A stretch of DNA of 64,000 nucleotides from JABFSA01 sp963827515 (GTDB lineage Bacteria > Acidobacteriota > Vicinamibacteria > Vicinamibacterales > UBA2999): assembly GCA_963827515.1 (NCBI GenBank), contig CAWHBF010000023.1:1-64000 (forward strand), in the 5' to 3' direction. The first letter of the stretch is position 1, and the number at the start of each line of letters is the position of its first letter. A program made the translations under genes and the position numbers. Positions 53,870 through 61,809 of the stretch are shown piece by piece. The notes under the pieces were generated by a model, which was given only the letters and a program-made list of their open reading frames with translations, searched no databases and had not been told where the DNA came from.

Positions 53870-53897
53870 AGTATACGCCTGAGAGTCAGGTTGTCAA
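53870..53897 (-). promoter_or_regulatory. Consensus sigma-70-type promoter with dyad in the spacer
   Basis: On the reverse strand TTGACA (53897-53892), a 16-bp spacer and TATACT (53875-53870) precede TonB receptor A, leaving a leader of about 70 bases. The spacer contains the perfect inverted repeat CCTGA-ctc-TCAGG (53878-53890), well placed for a repressor to block polymerase. It is the best promoter match seen in the window. Confidence 0.65.
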
Positions 53898-53940
53898 TTG
53901 AATCGATACGGAGGGGATTGGGGGGGTAGAAACGGGGGAA

Positions 53941-54048
53941 CGGTAGCCGGTAGCCGGTAGCCGGTAGCCGGTAGCCGGTAGCCGGTAGCCGGTAGCCGGT
54001 AGCCGGTAGCCGGTAGAAAAGCTACCAGCTACTGGCTACCAACTACCA
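53941..54048. repeat. Heptamer array with inverted arm, 3' of TonB receptor B
   Basis: Ten perfect copies of cggtagc (53941-54010), an eleventh cggtaga, aaa, then four inverted units gctacca, gctactg, gctacca, actacca up to 54048. The stop of the reverse TonB gene B is at 54054. It matches the array at 50336 in unit, polarity, loop position and distance from the stop codon. Confidence 0.92.
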
Positions 54049-54053
54049 GCTGA

Positions 54054-57000
54054 TCAGAACACGTACTTCACGGCGAACTGCATGACCCGCGGATCGGAGG
54101 CGGTCGTGGTGATTCGACCGAAGGTCGCCGCGCTCAGGACCGTGCTCGGATTCCCAGGGATGAACCAGTTGAGCGCGTTGAACGCTTCGACGCGCGCCTC
54201 GAGCCGGTGGGCGTTCGGCATCACGAACTGCCGGACGAGCGAGAGGGCGAGGTCCCTGTAGCCAGGGCCGTCGTAGGCGTTACGCTCCGAGGTGCCGTAC
54301 GTCCCCAGTGCCGGCTGCGCGAAGGCCGATGCATTGAACCAGTTATTGATCGACCCGTCCCCGTAGGGATTGTCGCCCACCTGATTGACACGCTGAATCG
54401 ACGCCTGGATGCCGGACAGCGCCCGGTCGGTGCCGGTGGTGATGGTGAGCGGCTGGCCCGACTGCGCACGGAACACTCCCGACACCCTCCAGTTGGACGC
54501 GAGTATGCGAGCGACCGTGTTGCTGAACTGCGGCGTTTCATAGCTCGCCGTGAGGTTGAAGATGTGCTCACGCCAAGCATCGCAGCGCCCCTTGTCGATC
54601 TCGAAGCTCGCCTGCTGTTCGGCCTCGGACGGCGGATTGAGCATTGACACCGGCCGCGTATAGCCCGTGGCGACGTTGAGCGGGCCCTGGCCCTGGCTGA
54701 TCAGCCCCTCGCACCGTGAGATGGTGTAGTTGGCGCTCGAGGTGAGTCCGCTCGTCAAGCGCCGCTGGATCGAGAGCTGCAGCCCCTGGTAGTCCTGCCA
54801 GCCTTGATCGGTGACGTAGTCCACATACCCGTAGTACTGCCCGACCGAGGGGTTATACAGGCTGATCTCACGCCGCTGTTCGGCGGCCGCGGTGCAATTG
54901 GCGAACGTCTGCGTGCCGCCGCCCGGCAGCGGGGACGTGCAGGGGGACGTCGGTGTCGGGCCTGCAGCGGAGACCAGGGAGGGGTTTCCATCGACCACGC
55001 CCCACATGTTGACCATGTGGTTCGCGAGGTAGGTCACCGAAAACGCCGTGGCGTCCCCCATCTGCTGCTGAAGTGCGACATTCCAACTGTGGTTCCGCGT
55101 CGACTTGATGTCGTACGGCACCGTGATGAAGAGCGCCGATTGCGCGGATTCCCAGGGATAGTCGTTGCTGCTCAGCGTGGTCACCGGGAAGGGGTTAACT
55201 CTGCCCCCCGAGCCCCACGGATCGTCGAGGAGCCCACCCGTGAGACGCTGCTCGAGGCCGAACGGCGGCGCCGAACGCGAGTCGAAGAAGAACTGGCCGG
55301 TGACGAAATCACCGGTCATCCCGTAGCCGGCGCGCACCGACGTGCGGCCATCGCCCCTGGGATCCCACGAGACCCCGACACGTGGCGCGAGATTAGTCCA
55401 TACCGTCTTCATGCCGGTGGTACCAGGGAACCCTTCGTCACCGGGATAGTGGAGTCCGACAGGGGCACCCGGGTACACCTTGCTGTGCTCACCGGCCTTG
55501 AGCCGACCGGCGTCGAAGGAGTAGAACGCCTCGTCCTCGCTGTTCTGCGGGAACCAGGGCTCCCAGCGCACACCGTAGTTGAGAGTGATCGTCGACGACG
55601 CTCGCCACGTGTCCTGCGCGTACAGCCCCATGTAGTTTTGGGTGATGTTCTGCCGGAACGGAGTGGCCTGCCGGAACTCGAACACGCGTCCAAGCAAGAA
55701 GTCGCCGAGCGGCAGCCCCGTCACGCCGCCGTTGAACGACATCGGGGCCATGGCACGGACGTTCGTTTCTGTCTTCCAGTCCGAGAAGGACACAGCGCCG
55801 CCCATCACATACTGATGGTTTCCTTTCACAATCGTCAGGTCATCGGAGAGGCTGTAGGTGCTCGGCTGATAGAAGGCAAACGACTCCGTTGCGGTATTGA
55901 GGCCAAAGGCACCGGTGTTGGTGATGGTCACGTACTCCGGAAGGTAGCTGAAAGCCTTGATGCCGACGTCCGCGTGGCTGAACATGTCGAGGTGCTGTCG
56001 CTGCACCTTGGTCTTGTTCACGGACGCCCGGATGTTGTTCACGACGGTATTGCTCAAGACCATCGTGTCGCCAACCACAAACGAATGCGAGTAGTTGTCC
56101 CGACCGCCGGAGCCTGCGGGCCCCCCGTTCGCCAGAATGTTCTCAGGGGAGTTGCTGAGCGCCGGGGCCCAGTAGGTGGTCGACATCATGTAGCGCCCGA
56201 AGAGCGAATGGTTCTGGCTGAGCTGCACGTCCACCCTGCCGATCGGCTGTCGTTCGTCGGGATTGGTCTCGCGCGAATACGAAATCTGCCCGCACGGGTC
56301 GGTGGTGGTTGGGAGCCGCTTCGCGATGTTCACCGCAGCCGGGCTGAGCAGCGCCGGACTGATCCGGTTATTCACGAACCCCAGCGCCGCGGGCATCGTC
56401 AGGTTTCCCTGCGTGCGGCATTGTGCCGAAGCGACGACGGAGAAGTCGCCCGCCAGCATCGCCGCTGTGGGGATGAAGGTGACGATGTCGGCCGGCGTCT
56501 GCGACGCGCGCGTCCCCTGGTACGCAGCGAAGAAGAAGAGCTTGTCCTGGATAATCGGCCCGCCGACCACCCCGCCGAACTGATTCCGGACCAGCCCGTC
56601 CGTATTACGCTCGCCCGTCGTTGGATTGATGGACGCAAACGGGCTCGTTGCGTTGAACTTGTGATGGCGGAAGAATTCGAATGCGTCGCCGTGGAAGGCG
56701 TTGGTGCCCGCCTTGGTGGCCAGGGAAACAGTGCCGCCAGCCTTGTAGCCGTTCTGCGCGTTCTGCGAGCTGGTCTCCACGCGAAACTCCTGCATCGCGT
56801 CGGGGAACGGCAACTGCAGGTTCACGCCGTCGTACACGTTGTTGTGCATCGCACCGTCAAGGAGGTACGCCACGCCGAACTGCTGGCCGCCCGCGACTGA
56901 AATCCCGCGGCTGCCCGTCAGACTGCGGCTCGACGGGTTGCCCGTGTCCACCGCGCCGCCAGCGAGGATGATGAGCGCGGCTGGGTTGCGCCCTTCGAGC

Positions 57001-57437
57001 GGCAACGCCTCGACCTGTTCGTTGGTAATCACCTGGCCGACCGCCGGATTGCGCGTCTCGACGAGGGGAGCTGACGCCTCAACCGAGACTGTTTCCTCGA
57101 GACTGCCGAGTTCCAACCTCACCGGGACCACCGGGTTGCTGTTGACCTGGAGCACGATGCCCGTCTGAGCAAACGAGCGGAAGCCCGCCAGCGACGCTTC
57201 GATACGATACGGCCCGATTGGCAGATTGAGGAGCGAATACGCACCGCTCTCGTCGCTCACGACCTCCCGGCGGAAGCCGGTCTCGGTCTGAATCGCGATA
57301 ACGGTCACACCTGGCAGGACGCCGCCGCTCGAATCCGCAACGGTCCCGTTGATTTGCGCCGTGGCCTGAGCCCAGGCGTTCGTGGTGGCCACGAGAAGGA
57401 CAAGCACACCGAGTAACACACGCAACACTCGATTCAT
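54054..57437 (-). CDS. TonB-dependent receptor B of a tandem pair
   Basis: 1127 residues, intact, from ATG 57437 (RVLRVLLGVLVLLVATTNAW). Same order as receptor A: carboxypeptidase-regulatory-like domain (QINGTVADSSGGVLPGVTVI), plug (NPAVGQVITNEQVEALPLEG, GISVAGGQQFGVAYLLDGAM), barrel (MGLYAQDTWRASSTITLNYG) and terminal DPRVMQFAVKYVF. A DUF6152 gene lies 40 bases upstream on the same strand, suggesting an operon. Differences from receptor A are spread through the barrel loops, as expected for diverged ligand specificity. Confidence 0.93.
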   Translation of the reverse strand: MNRVLRVLLGVLVLLVATTNAWAQATAQINGTVADSSGGVLPGVTVIAIQTETGFRREVVSDESGAYSLLNLPIGPYRIEASLAGFRSFAQTGIVLQVNSNPVVPVRLELGSLEETVSVEASAPLVETRNPAVGQVITNEQVEALPLEGRNPAALIILAGGAVDTGNPSSRSLTGSRGISVAGGQQFGVAYLLDGAMHNNVYDGVNLQLPFPDAMQEFRVETSSQNAQNGYKAGGTVSLATKAGTNAFHGDAFEFFRHHKFNATSPFASINPTTGERNTDGLVRNQFGGVVGGPIIQDKLFFFAAYQGTRASQTPADIVTFIPTAAMLAGDFSVVASAQCRTQGNLTMPAALGFVNNRISPALLSPAAVNIAKRLPTTTDPCGQISYSRETNPDERQPIGRVDVQLSQNHSLFGRYMMSTTYWAPALSNSPENILANGGPAGSGGRDNYSHSFVVGDTMVLSNTVVNNIRASVNKTKVQRQHLDMFSHADVGIKAFSYLPEYVTITNTGAFGLNTATESFAFYQPSTYSLSDDLTIVKGNHQYVMGGAVSFSDWKTETNVRAMAPMSFNGGVTGLPLGDFLLGRVFEFRQATPFRQNITQNYMGLYAQDTWRASSTITLNYGVRWEPWFPQNSEDEAFYSFDAGRLKAGEHSKVYPGAPVGLHYPGDEGFPGTTGMKTVWTNLAPRVGVSWDPRGDGRTSVRAGYGMTGDFVTGQFFFDSRSAPPFGLEQRLTGGLLDDPWGSGGRVNPFPVTTLSSNDYPWESAQSALFITVPYDIKSTRNHSWNVALQQQMGDATAFSVTYLANHMVNMWGVVDGNPSLVSAAGPTPTSPCTSPLPGGGTQTFANCTAAAEQRREISLYNPSVGQYYGYVDYVTDQGWQDYQGLQLSIQRRLTSGLTSSANYTISRCEGLISQGQGPLNVATGYTRPVSMLNPPSEAEQQASFEIDKGRCDAWREHIFNLTASYETPQFSNTVARILASNWRVSGVFRAQSGQPLTITTGTDRALSGIQASIQRVNQVGDNPYGDGSINNWFNASAFAQPALGTYGTSERNAYDGPGYRDLALSLVRQFVMPNAHRLEARVEAFNALNWFIPGNPSTVLSAATFGRITTTASDPRVMQFAVKYVF

Positions 57438-57477
57438 TCAGGGTCTCCTACACCAGAGATGAACACCGAAAACCAAC

Positions 57478-57873
57478 TCAGTCGAATCGTTCGCCTTCGA
57501 GGATGCCCCAGCTCCATCCGTCCTTCGGACGCTTGAACGTCAGCAGTCGGACGCGATGGTCAGCAGTATTTCGTCCAGGGTTACCGCTGATGATCACGTG
57601 ATCACCAGGCTTCAGCGTGTCGCGAGAGACCTTCCCGCTCAACTGCGCGGGCGAGCCCCATTCCACGACGTACCGGTTCGTGGCGCCATCCTTCTCCTTG
57701 ACGTTGACGTGAACGAAGGAGTGCGGGTTGCGGAGCAGAAACTGGACGATCTCGCCCTCAATCGTGACCGACTGATCTTCGAGATACGTCGCGGCGAAGG
57801 AGTGGTGAGCCTGTGTCTGTGTGCCAAGGGCGAGGGCGATCACCGCACACGCCCCGACGAGATAACGCTTCAT
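57478..57873 (-). CDS. DUF6152-family periplasmic protein
   Basis: 131 residues, intact, with signal peptide RYLVGACAVIALALGTQTQA. HHSFAATYLEDQSVTIEGEI and FLLRNPHSFVHVNVKEKDGA are the family hallmarks: a double histidine at the mature N-terminus, where it could bind metal, and a NPH turn. Then WGSPAQLSGKVSRDTLKPGD and GDHVIISGNPGRN. Probably co-transcribed with TonB receptor B. Function is not established. It is the intact counterpart of 3680-4048. Confidence 0.82.
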   Translation of the reverse strand: MKRYLVGACAVIALALGTQTQAHHSFAATYLEDQSVTIEGEIVQFLLRNPHSFVHVNVKEKDGATNRYVVEWGSPAQLSGKVSRDTLKPGDHVIISGNPGRNTADHRVRLLTFKRPKDGWSWGILEGERFD

Positions 57874-57924
57874 GAACTCCGTCCCTCCTGATCTTGCGGT
57901 CGTGATGGTAGTTGCTCGAGGCTG

Positions 57925-58539
57925 CTAGGGCAAGCGCTCCAGCGTCGCGTAGTAGGTGCTGCTTCCGATGATGTGTCCGTCAACCGCCTTCAACACGTCC
58001 AACCGTGTGGCAGTTGATGGGAGCGCCAGCATCTGATCGAGCGCCAGCAGTCGGAACTGATAGTGGAGCTGGCCGGCGCCGGCCGGCGCGCACGGTGGCC
58101 GGTAACCTACGATACCGCGTCCGCCAACGACCTGCCGACTGCCGTCGGGTAACTCGGGCCCCGCTGGAACCCCTTCAGGCACCTGAGTCGCCGTCGGTGG
58201 AATGTTCCACCGAACCCAGAAGAACTCCTCGAGCAGTCCCTTCTGTGGATGATTGTCCGGCCCGTTCACCATCAGCGCAAGACTGACAGCCTCCTTCGGG
58301 GTGTTCGTCCACTGCAGCGGTGGGGACACGTACTTGCCGCCATCCGCGTAGCAGGTGTACTGCAGAGGAAGCGCCCCGGCGTCACTGAACGCGGTACTTC
58401 TCAGTTTGAGTCGGGGCGCCTCTGGGGCGCGAGGCGCCTGCGGTGCGGCCGCCGGCGCCTGCCGCGCCTGCATGGTCACGACGGTTCCACACGTCCAACC
58501 CACCAGGAGCATCACGCTGAGCGCTCGCGCATTCATCAT
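57925..58539 (-). CDS. YbhB/YbcL-type PEBP (Raf-kinase-inhibitor-like) secreted protein
   Basis: 204 residues from ATG 58539 (58536 also possible). The signal peptide SVMLLVGWTCGTVVTMQARQ is followed by an alanine/proline linker. The PEBP ligand-binding core is visible: LKLRSTAFSDAGALPLQYTC, PPLQWTNTPKEAVSLALMVN, FFWVRWNIPPTATQVPEGV and GGRGIVGYRPPCAPAGAGQL. The usual DPDA motif is replaced by NGPDNHP. Binding of small anions or phospholipid head groups is known for the fold; no role in this context is known. Confidence 0.82.
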   Translation of the reverse strand: MMNARALSVMLLVGWTCGTVVTMQARQAPAAAPQAPRAPEAPRLKLRSTAFSDAGALPLQYTCYADGGKYVSPPLQWTNTPKEAVSLALMVNGPDNHPQKGLLEEFFWVRWNIPPTATQVPEGVPAGPELPDGSRQVVGGRGIVGYRPPCAPAGAGQLHYQFRLLALDQMLALPSTATRLDVLKAVDGHIIGSSTYYATLERLP

Positions 58540-58640
58540 GTTGGCCTCTATCGGAATCGCGCGCACCAGTGACCACAGGGCCCCGTCGCCGGGGTCCAAC
58601 CCTTTAGAGTCGCGGCGGAAATGGTATATCCTTCGCGGGG

Positions 58641-59660
58641 ATGACGCAACCAAAACAGAGGGCACGGCGACAGCCACGCCTGGTCGCTGCGGGCCTGGTC
58701 CTGGGGCTGGCGCTGGTGGGAAGTGCGGCCGTTCTGAGCCGCGGTGTGCAGGCGCAGCAAGGGTCGGGGCCGGCCGCGGGGCTCGAAACGATTCAGATCC
58801 GCCCGAATGTGTATGTGATTTTCGGGGCGGGCAGCAACATCACGGTCCATCTCGGCGAAGACGGCGTGATGCTGGTGGACGCCGGGACCGCGGCGCTGGC
58901 GCCGCAGGTGGTGGCGGCCGTCAAGGCCCTCACCCCGCAGCCGATTCGCCTCATCATCAACACGAGTGCGGACGCGGACCACGTGACCGGCAACGAGATC
59001 GTCTCGGCGGCCGGCCGGGAGGTCAATCCCGACGCGTTCAGCGAAGACCCGCACGCGACCGTGCTCGCGCACGAGAACGTGATGCTGCGGATGAGCGCGC
59101 CGAGCGGGGCCGACACGCTCTTTCCGACCGCGCTGTGGCCGAGCGAGACGTATACGGCGCGCGTGCGGTCGATGTATCTCAACAACGAGGCGGTGCTGGT
59201 GCATCGGCACGTGGGCGCGCACTCCGACGGCGACAGCGTGGTGCTGTTTCGCAAGGCGGACGTGATTGCCACGGGCGACATTCTGGACCTGCGGCACTTT
59301 CCGGTGATCGCCCCGGCCCAGGGCGGGAGCATCCAGGGCGAACTGGCGGCCCTGAACCGGCTGCTCGAGCTGACGGTGCCGGCGATGCCGCTGGTGCTCA
59401 AGCCGGGCCGGACGTTGCTGGTCCCGGGCCACGGGCGCGTGTCGGACTATGCGGAGCTGGTGGAATACCGGGACATGGTCACGACGATCAAGGACAACAT
59501 CGAGGTCCTGATCAAAGACGGGAAGACGCTGGCGCAAGTCCAGGCGGCCAATCCGACGGCGGGCTATCGGGCGCGCTGGGGGCGGGAGACGGGGCCGTGG
59601 ACGACGGCGCAGTTTGTCGAGGCGATCTATACCGGGCTCACGGCCCCGGCGGGGAAATGA
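58641..59660 (+). CDS. Metallo-beta-lactamase-fold protein lacking the HxHxDH first histidines
   Basis: 339 residues with signal anchor LVAAGLVLGLALVGSAAVLS. The fold is clear: NVYVIFGAGSNITVHLGEDG, MLVDAGTAAL, LHRHVGAHSDGD-like VHRHVGAHSDGDSVV, DVIATGDILDL and LVPGHGRVSD. The metal motif normally written HxHxDH reads SADADH in IINTSADADHVTGNE, so two zinc ligands are absent while the Asp/His pair and the later His and Asp remain. It may bind one metal or have lost hydrolase activity. The C-terminal tail is helical (VLIKDGKTLAQVQAANP). Divergent from the PEBP gene. Confidence 0.8.
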   Translation: MTQPKQRARRQPRLVAAGLVLGLALVGSAAVLSRGVQAQQGSGPAAGLETIQIRPNVYVIFGAGSNITVHLGEDGVMLVDAGTAALAPQVVAAVKALTPQPIRLIINTSADADHVTGNEIVSAAGREVNPDAFSEDPHATVLAHENVMLRMSAPSGADTLFPTALWPSETYTARVRSMYLNNEAVLVHRHVGAHSDGDSVVLFRKADVIATGDILDLRHFPVIAPAQGGSIQGELAALNRLLELTVPAMPLVLKPGRTLLVPGHGRVSDYAELVEYRDMVTTIKDNIEVLIKDGKTLAQVQAANPTAGYRARWGRETGPWTTAQFVEAIYTGLTAPAGK

Positions 59661-59816
59661 TGATGCGCGGTGCAGGACGGCCCCGCGCCGGGTCCGCGGC
59701 GGGTCCCGGGCCACAGAGGCCCAGAGACACAGAGACTCATTTGGTGGGCGTTGATCACACGGGCCGTGGCACCCGGCCTACGAAGATCGAGCACGCGAGC
59801 AGAGGGCGAGTCGTCG

Positions 59817-59884
59817 GGCGGGTGCGTGGCGGACCCGCCGTCAGCGCCGGCATCGTCGGGCGGGTCCCGCGAAGCGGACCCGCC
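59817..59884. repeat. Two hairpins (GGCGGGT...ACCCGCC) just before or inside a gene start
   Basis: GGCGGGT (59817-59823) pairs with ACCCGCC (59833-59839), and GGCGGGTCC (59859-59867) pairs perfectly with GGACCCGCC (59876-59884). The second ends 10 bases before the ATG at 59894. The reading frame is also open through both hairpins, so they lie either in the leader or in an N-terminal extension. The rest of 59661-59816 shows only a short ccacagag-type low-complexity stretch. Confidence 0.65.
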
Positions 59885-59893
59885 GCGGTCGCG

Positions 59894-60635
59894 ATGCTCA
59901 TCCTGCTGTGCGCGAGCGGGGTGCAGGCGCAGGCCCCGGCGGGCCGCGGCGGCCCACCCGCGGCGCCGGCCACGCCCCGCACGCAGGCGCCGATCGACCT
60001 GACCGGCCAGTGGGTGGCGATCATCTCCGAGGACTGGCGCTGGCGGATGGTGACGCCGAGCAAGGGCGACTACGCGAGTATCCCGATGAGCCCCGCCGCG
60101 CAGAAGGTGGCCGATGCGTGGGACCCGGCCAAGGATGAAGCGGCGGGCGAACAGTGCCGGGCCTATGGCGCGCCGGGGCTGATGCGCGGCCCGACCCGGC
60201 TGCGGATTCTCGTGGCTCGATGACACGACGCTCAAGCTCGAGAGCGACTACGGGATGCAGACGCGCTTACTGCACTTCCGCACGCCGACCCCGACGCAGG
60301 GCGCCAAGACCTGGCAGGGCGTCACGGCCGCCCAGTGGCAATTCGCGGGCGGGGGCCGGGGCCGCGGGCCGCGCTTCGGCTCGCTCCGGACCGTCACCAC
60401 GCAGTTGCGGCCCGGCTATCTGCGCAAGAACGGCGTCCCCTACAGCGCCGGGACGGTCTTCACCGAACACTGGGATGTCCACACCGAAACCAACGGCGAC
60501 CGCTACCTCGTGGTCACCAACGTCGTCAACGACCCCCTCTATCTGCAGGCCCCGTTCATGACGGCGCTCCATTTCAAGCTCGAGAAGGACGGCGCCGCCA
60601 AGTGGGACCCCACCCCCTGTGATGCGAGGTTCTAA
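59894..60635 (+). CDS. Secreted 'DLTG-W'-type protein, one frameshift
   Basis: ATG 59894 gives a short signal peptide (MLILLCASGVQAQ); the frame is open further upstream, so a longer leader is possible. The mature part begins APIDLTGQWVAIISEDWRWR and MSPAAQKVADAWDPAKDE. An extra base near 60212 breaks the frame, which resumes WLDDTTLKLESDYGMQTRLL, then AGTVFTEHWDVHTETNGDRY and LVVTNVVNDPLYLQAPF, to 60635. About 247 residues. The opening relates it loosely to the secreted family (20548, 60794, 61810, 62936). Follows the MBL-fold gene on the same strand. Confidence 0.6.
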
Positions 60636-60640
60636 GGGGG

Positions 60641-60731
60641 CTAGCGGGTAGCTGGGCGTAGTCGGTCTCGAGTCTTTAGTCTCTAGTCTTTCGTCCTGCG
60701 TCCGACCAGAGACCAGAGACGAGAGACCAGA
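60641..60731. repeat. Drifting heptamer array with inverted arm
   Basis: Thirteen 7-bp units in unbroken register: ctagcgg, gtagctg, ggcgtag, tcggtct, cgagtct, ttagtct, ctagtct, ttcgtcc, tgcgtcc, gaccaga, gaccaga, gacgaga, gaccaga. The unit changes along the array while the period holds, and the last four are near-complements of the tcggtct-type units, so the array can fold. Directly 3' of the gene ending at 60635. Confidence 0.9.
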
Positions 60732-60746
60732 GACCGCGCAGTGAGT

Positions 60747-60773
60747 CGTAGAGCGCAGGCTTCAGCCTGCGCG
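60747..60773. repeat. Palindromic repeat, GCAGGC variant (copy 3)
   Basis: CGTAGAGCGCAGGC-ttca-GCCTGCGCG, the same variant as at 36792-36818. It lies between the heptamer array and the start of the gene at 60794. Confidence 0.8.
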
Positions 60774-60793
60774 TAGATCGAAGGAAGTCTTCC

Positions 60794-61799
60794 ATGAAGC
60801 GAATCGGCCTGACGCGGCTCCTCACCTGTCGGATGCGCGTTCGTCGCGCTCGCCTCTCCTGCTGCTGCGCAGATCGAACTGAGCGGTGTGTACTCCACTC
60901 GGATGTACGAGGACTACATCGAGCGCGGCCCCGGCGAGTTCATGGGTAACTTCTCCGGGATGCCGCTCTCGGACGAGGGCCGCGCGAAGGCGCTCCTCTA
61001 CACCTCGAACCTTCCCTCGGTCTACGAACGTCAGTGTCTCGCGCAGTCCACCGGGGTGTTCCAGTATCGACCTGGCGGACTGGAGATCTGGAGCGAGCTG
61101 GCGGAGGACGGCAGCGTGCTCGCCTGGGTCCTCGGCGGCGACAACCTCAGGGGCGACATGCGGATCTGGATGGATGGGCGGCCTCACCCGTCGCCGAACG
61201 CACAGCACACCGAAGGGGGCTTCGCGACGGGCAAATGGGAGGGCGACACGCTCACGGTCCAGACCACGCACGTGAAGACGGCCTGGATCCGGCGCGGTGT
61301 GGGCATCCCCGGCAGCGACGAGTCGACCTTTACTCTGCACATCACCCGCCACGACGACATGCTGACGGTGACGACCATCCAGGAGGACCCGTACTACCTG
61401 ACCGAGCCGCACGTCGTCAGCCGCGTCTGGCAGTTCAACGCGCGCGCCACCGGCACCAGCCGCGACCAGTGCAACACCGGCAACGAGATCCCGTCGATCG
61501 AAGACACAGGTATCGTGCCGCACCAGATTCCAGGCAAGAACCCGGAAGAGGACTACATGGTCCGCACCTTCAACATGCCGAAGGAAGCGGCGATGGGCTA
61601 CGCGCACACGCTCTATCCCGAGTACCGCAAGACGATCAAGGGGACGTACGTCCCACCCGCCGCGTGCGGCGATCGCGCTCCTGGCTATTGCTGCGGGTGG
61701 ATCGAGCGGCAGGGGAGGCCCGGCGGGGCGCCCGGCCTCACCTGCAACGATGGCGGATTCGGCGCCCTCAATCCTCGTGCACGCCAGCCAAACCCCTAG
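60794..61799 (+). CDS. Secreted 'ELSG-Y' family protein, copy 1 of a tandem pair (frameshift in leader)
   Basis: ATG 60794 (KRIGLTRLLT) and the frame encoding AFVALASPAAAQIELSGVYS are joined by one base near 60836. Mature residues RMYEDYIERGPGEFMGNFSG, IWMDGRPHPSPNAQHTEGGF, ATGKWEGDTLTVQTTHVKTA and WIRRGVGIPGSDESTFTLHI define the family core. The C-terminus PGYCCGWIERQGRPGGAPGL is rich in cysteine. About 334 residues. The next gene is a close tandem duplicate. Extracytoplasmic; function unknown. Confidence 0.72.
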
Positions 61800-61809
61800 G
61801 AGGTCAGTG

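Noticed and set aside
53941..54048. CRISPR array
   Set aside because: Units are 7 bp and contiguous with no spacers; no cas genes are present.
54804..56900. 698-codon forward open frame
   Set aside because: Antisense shadow of TonB receptor B; no ribosome site, no recognisable motif.
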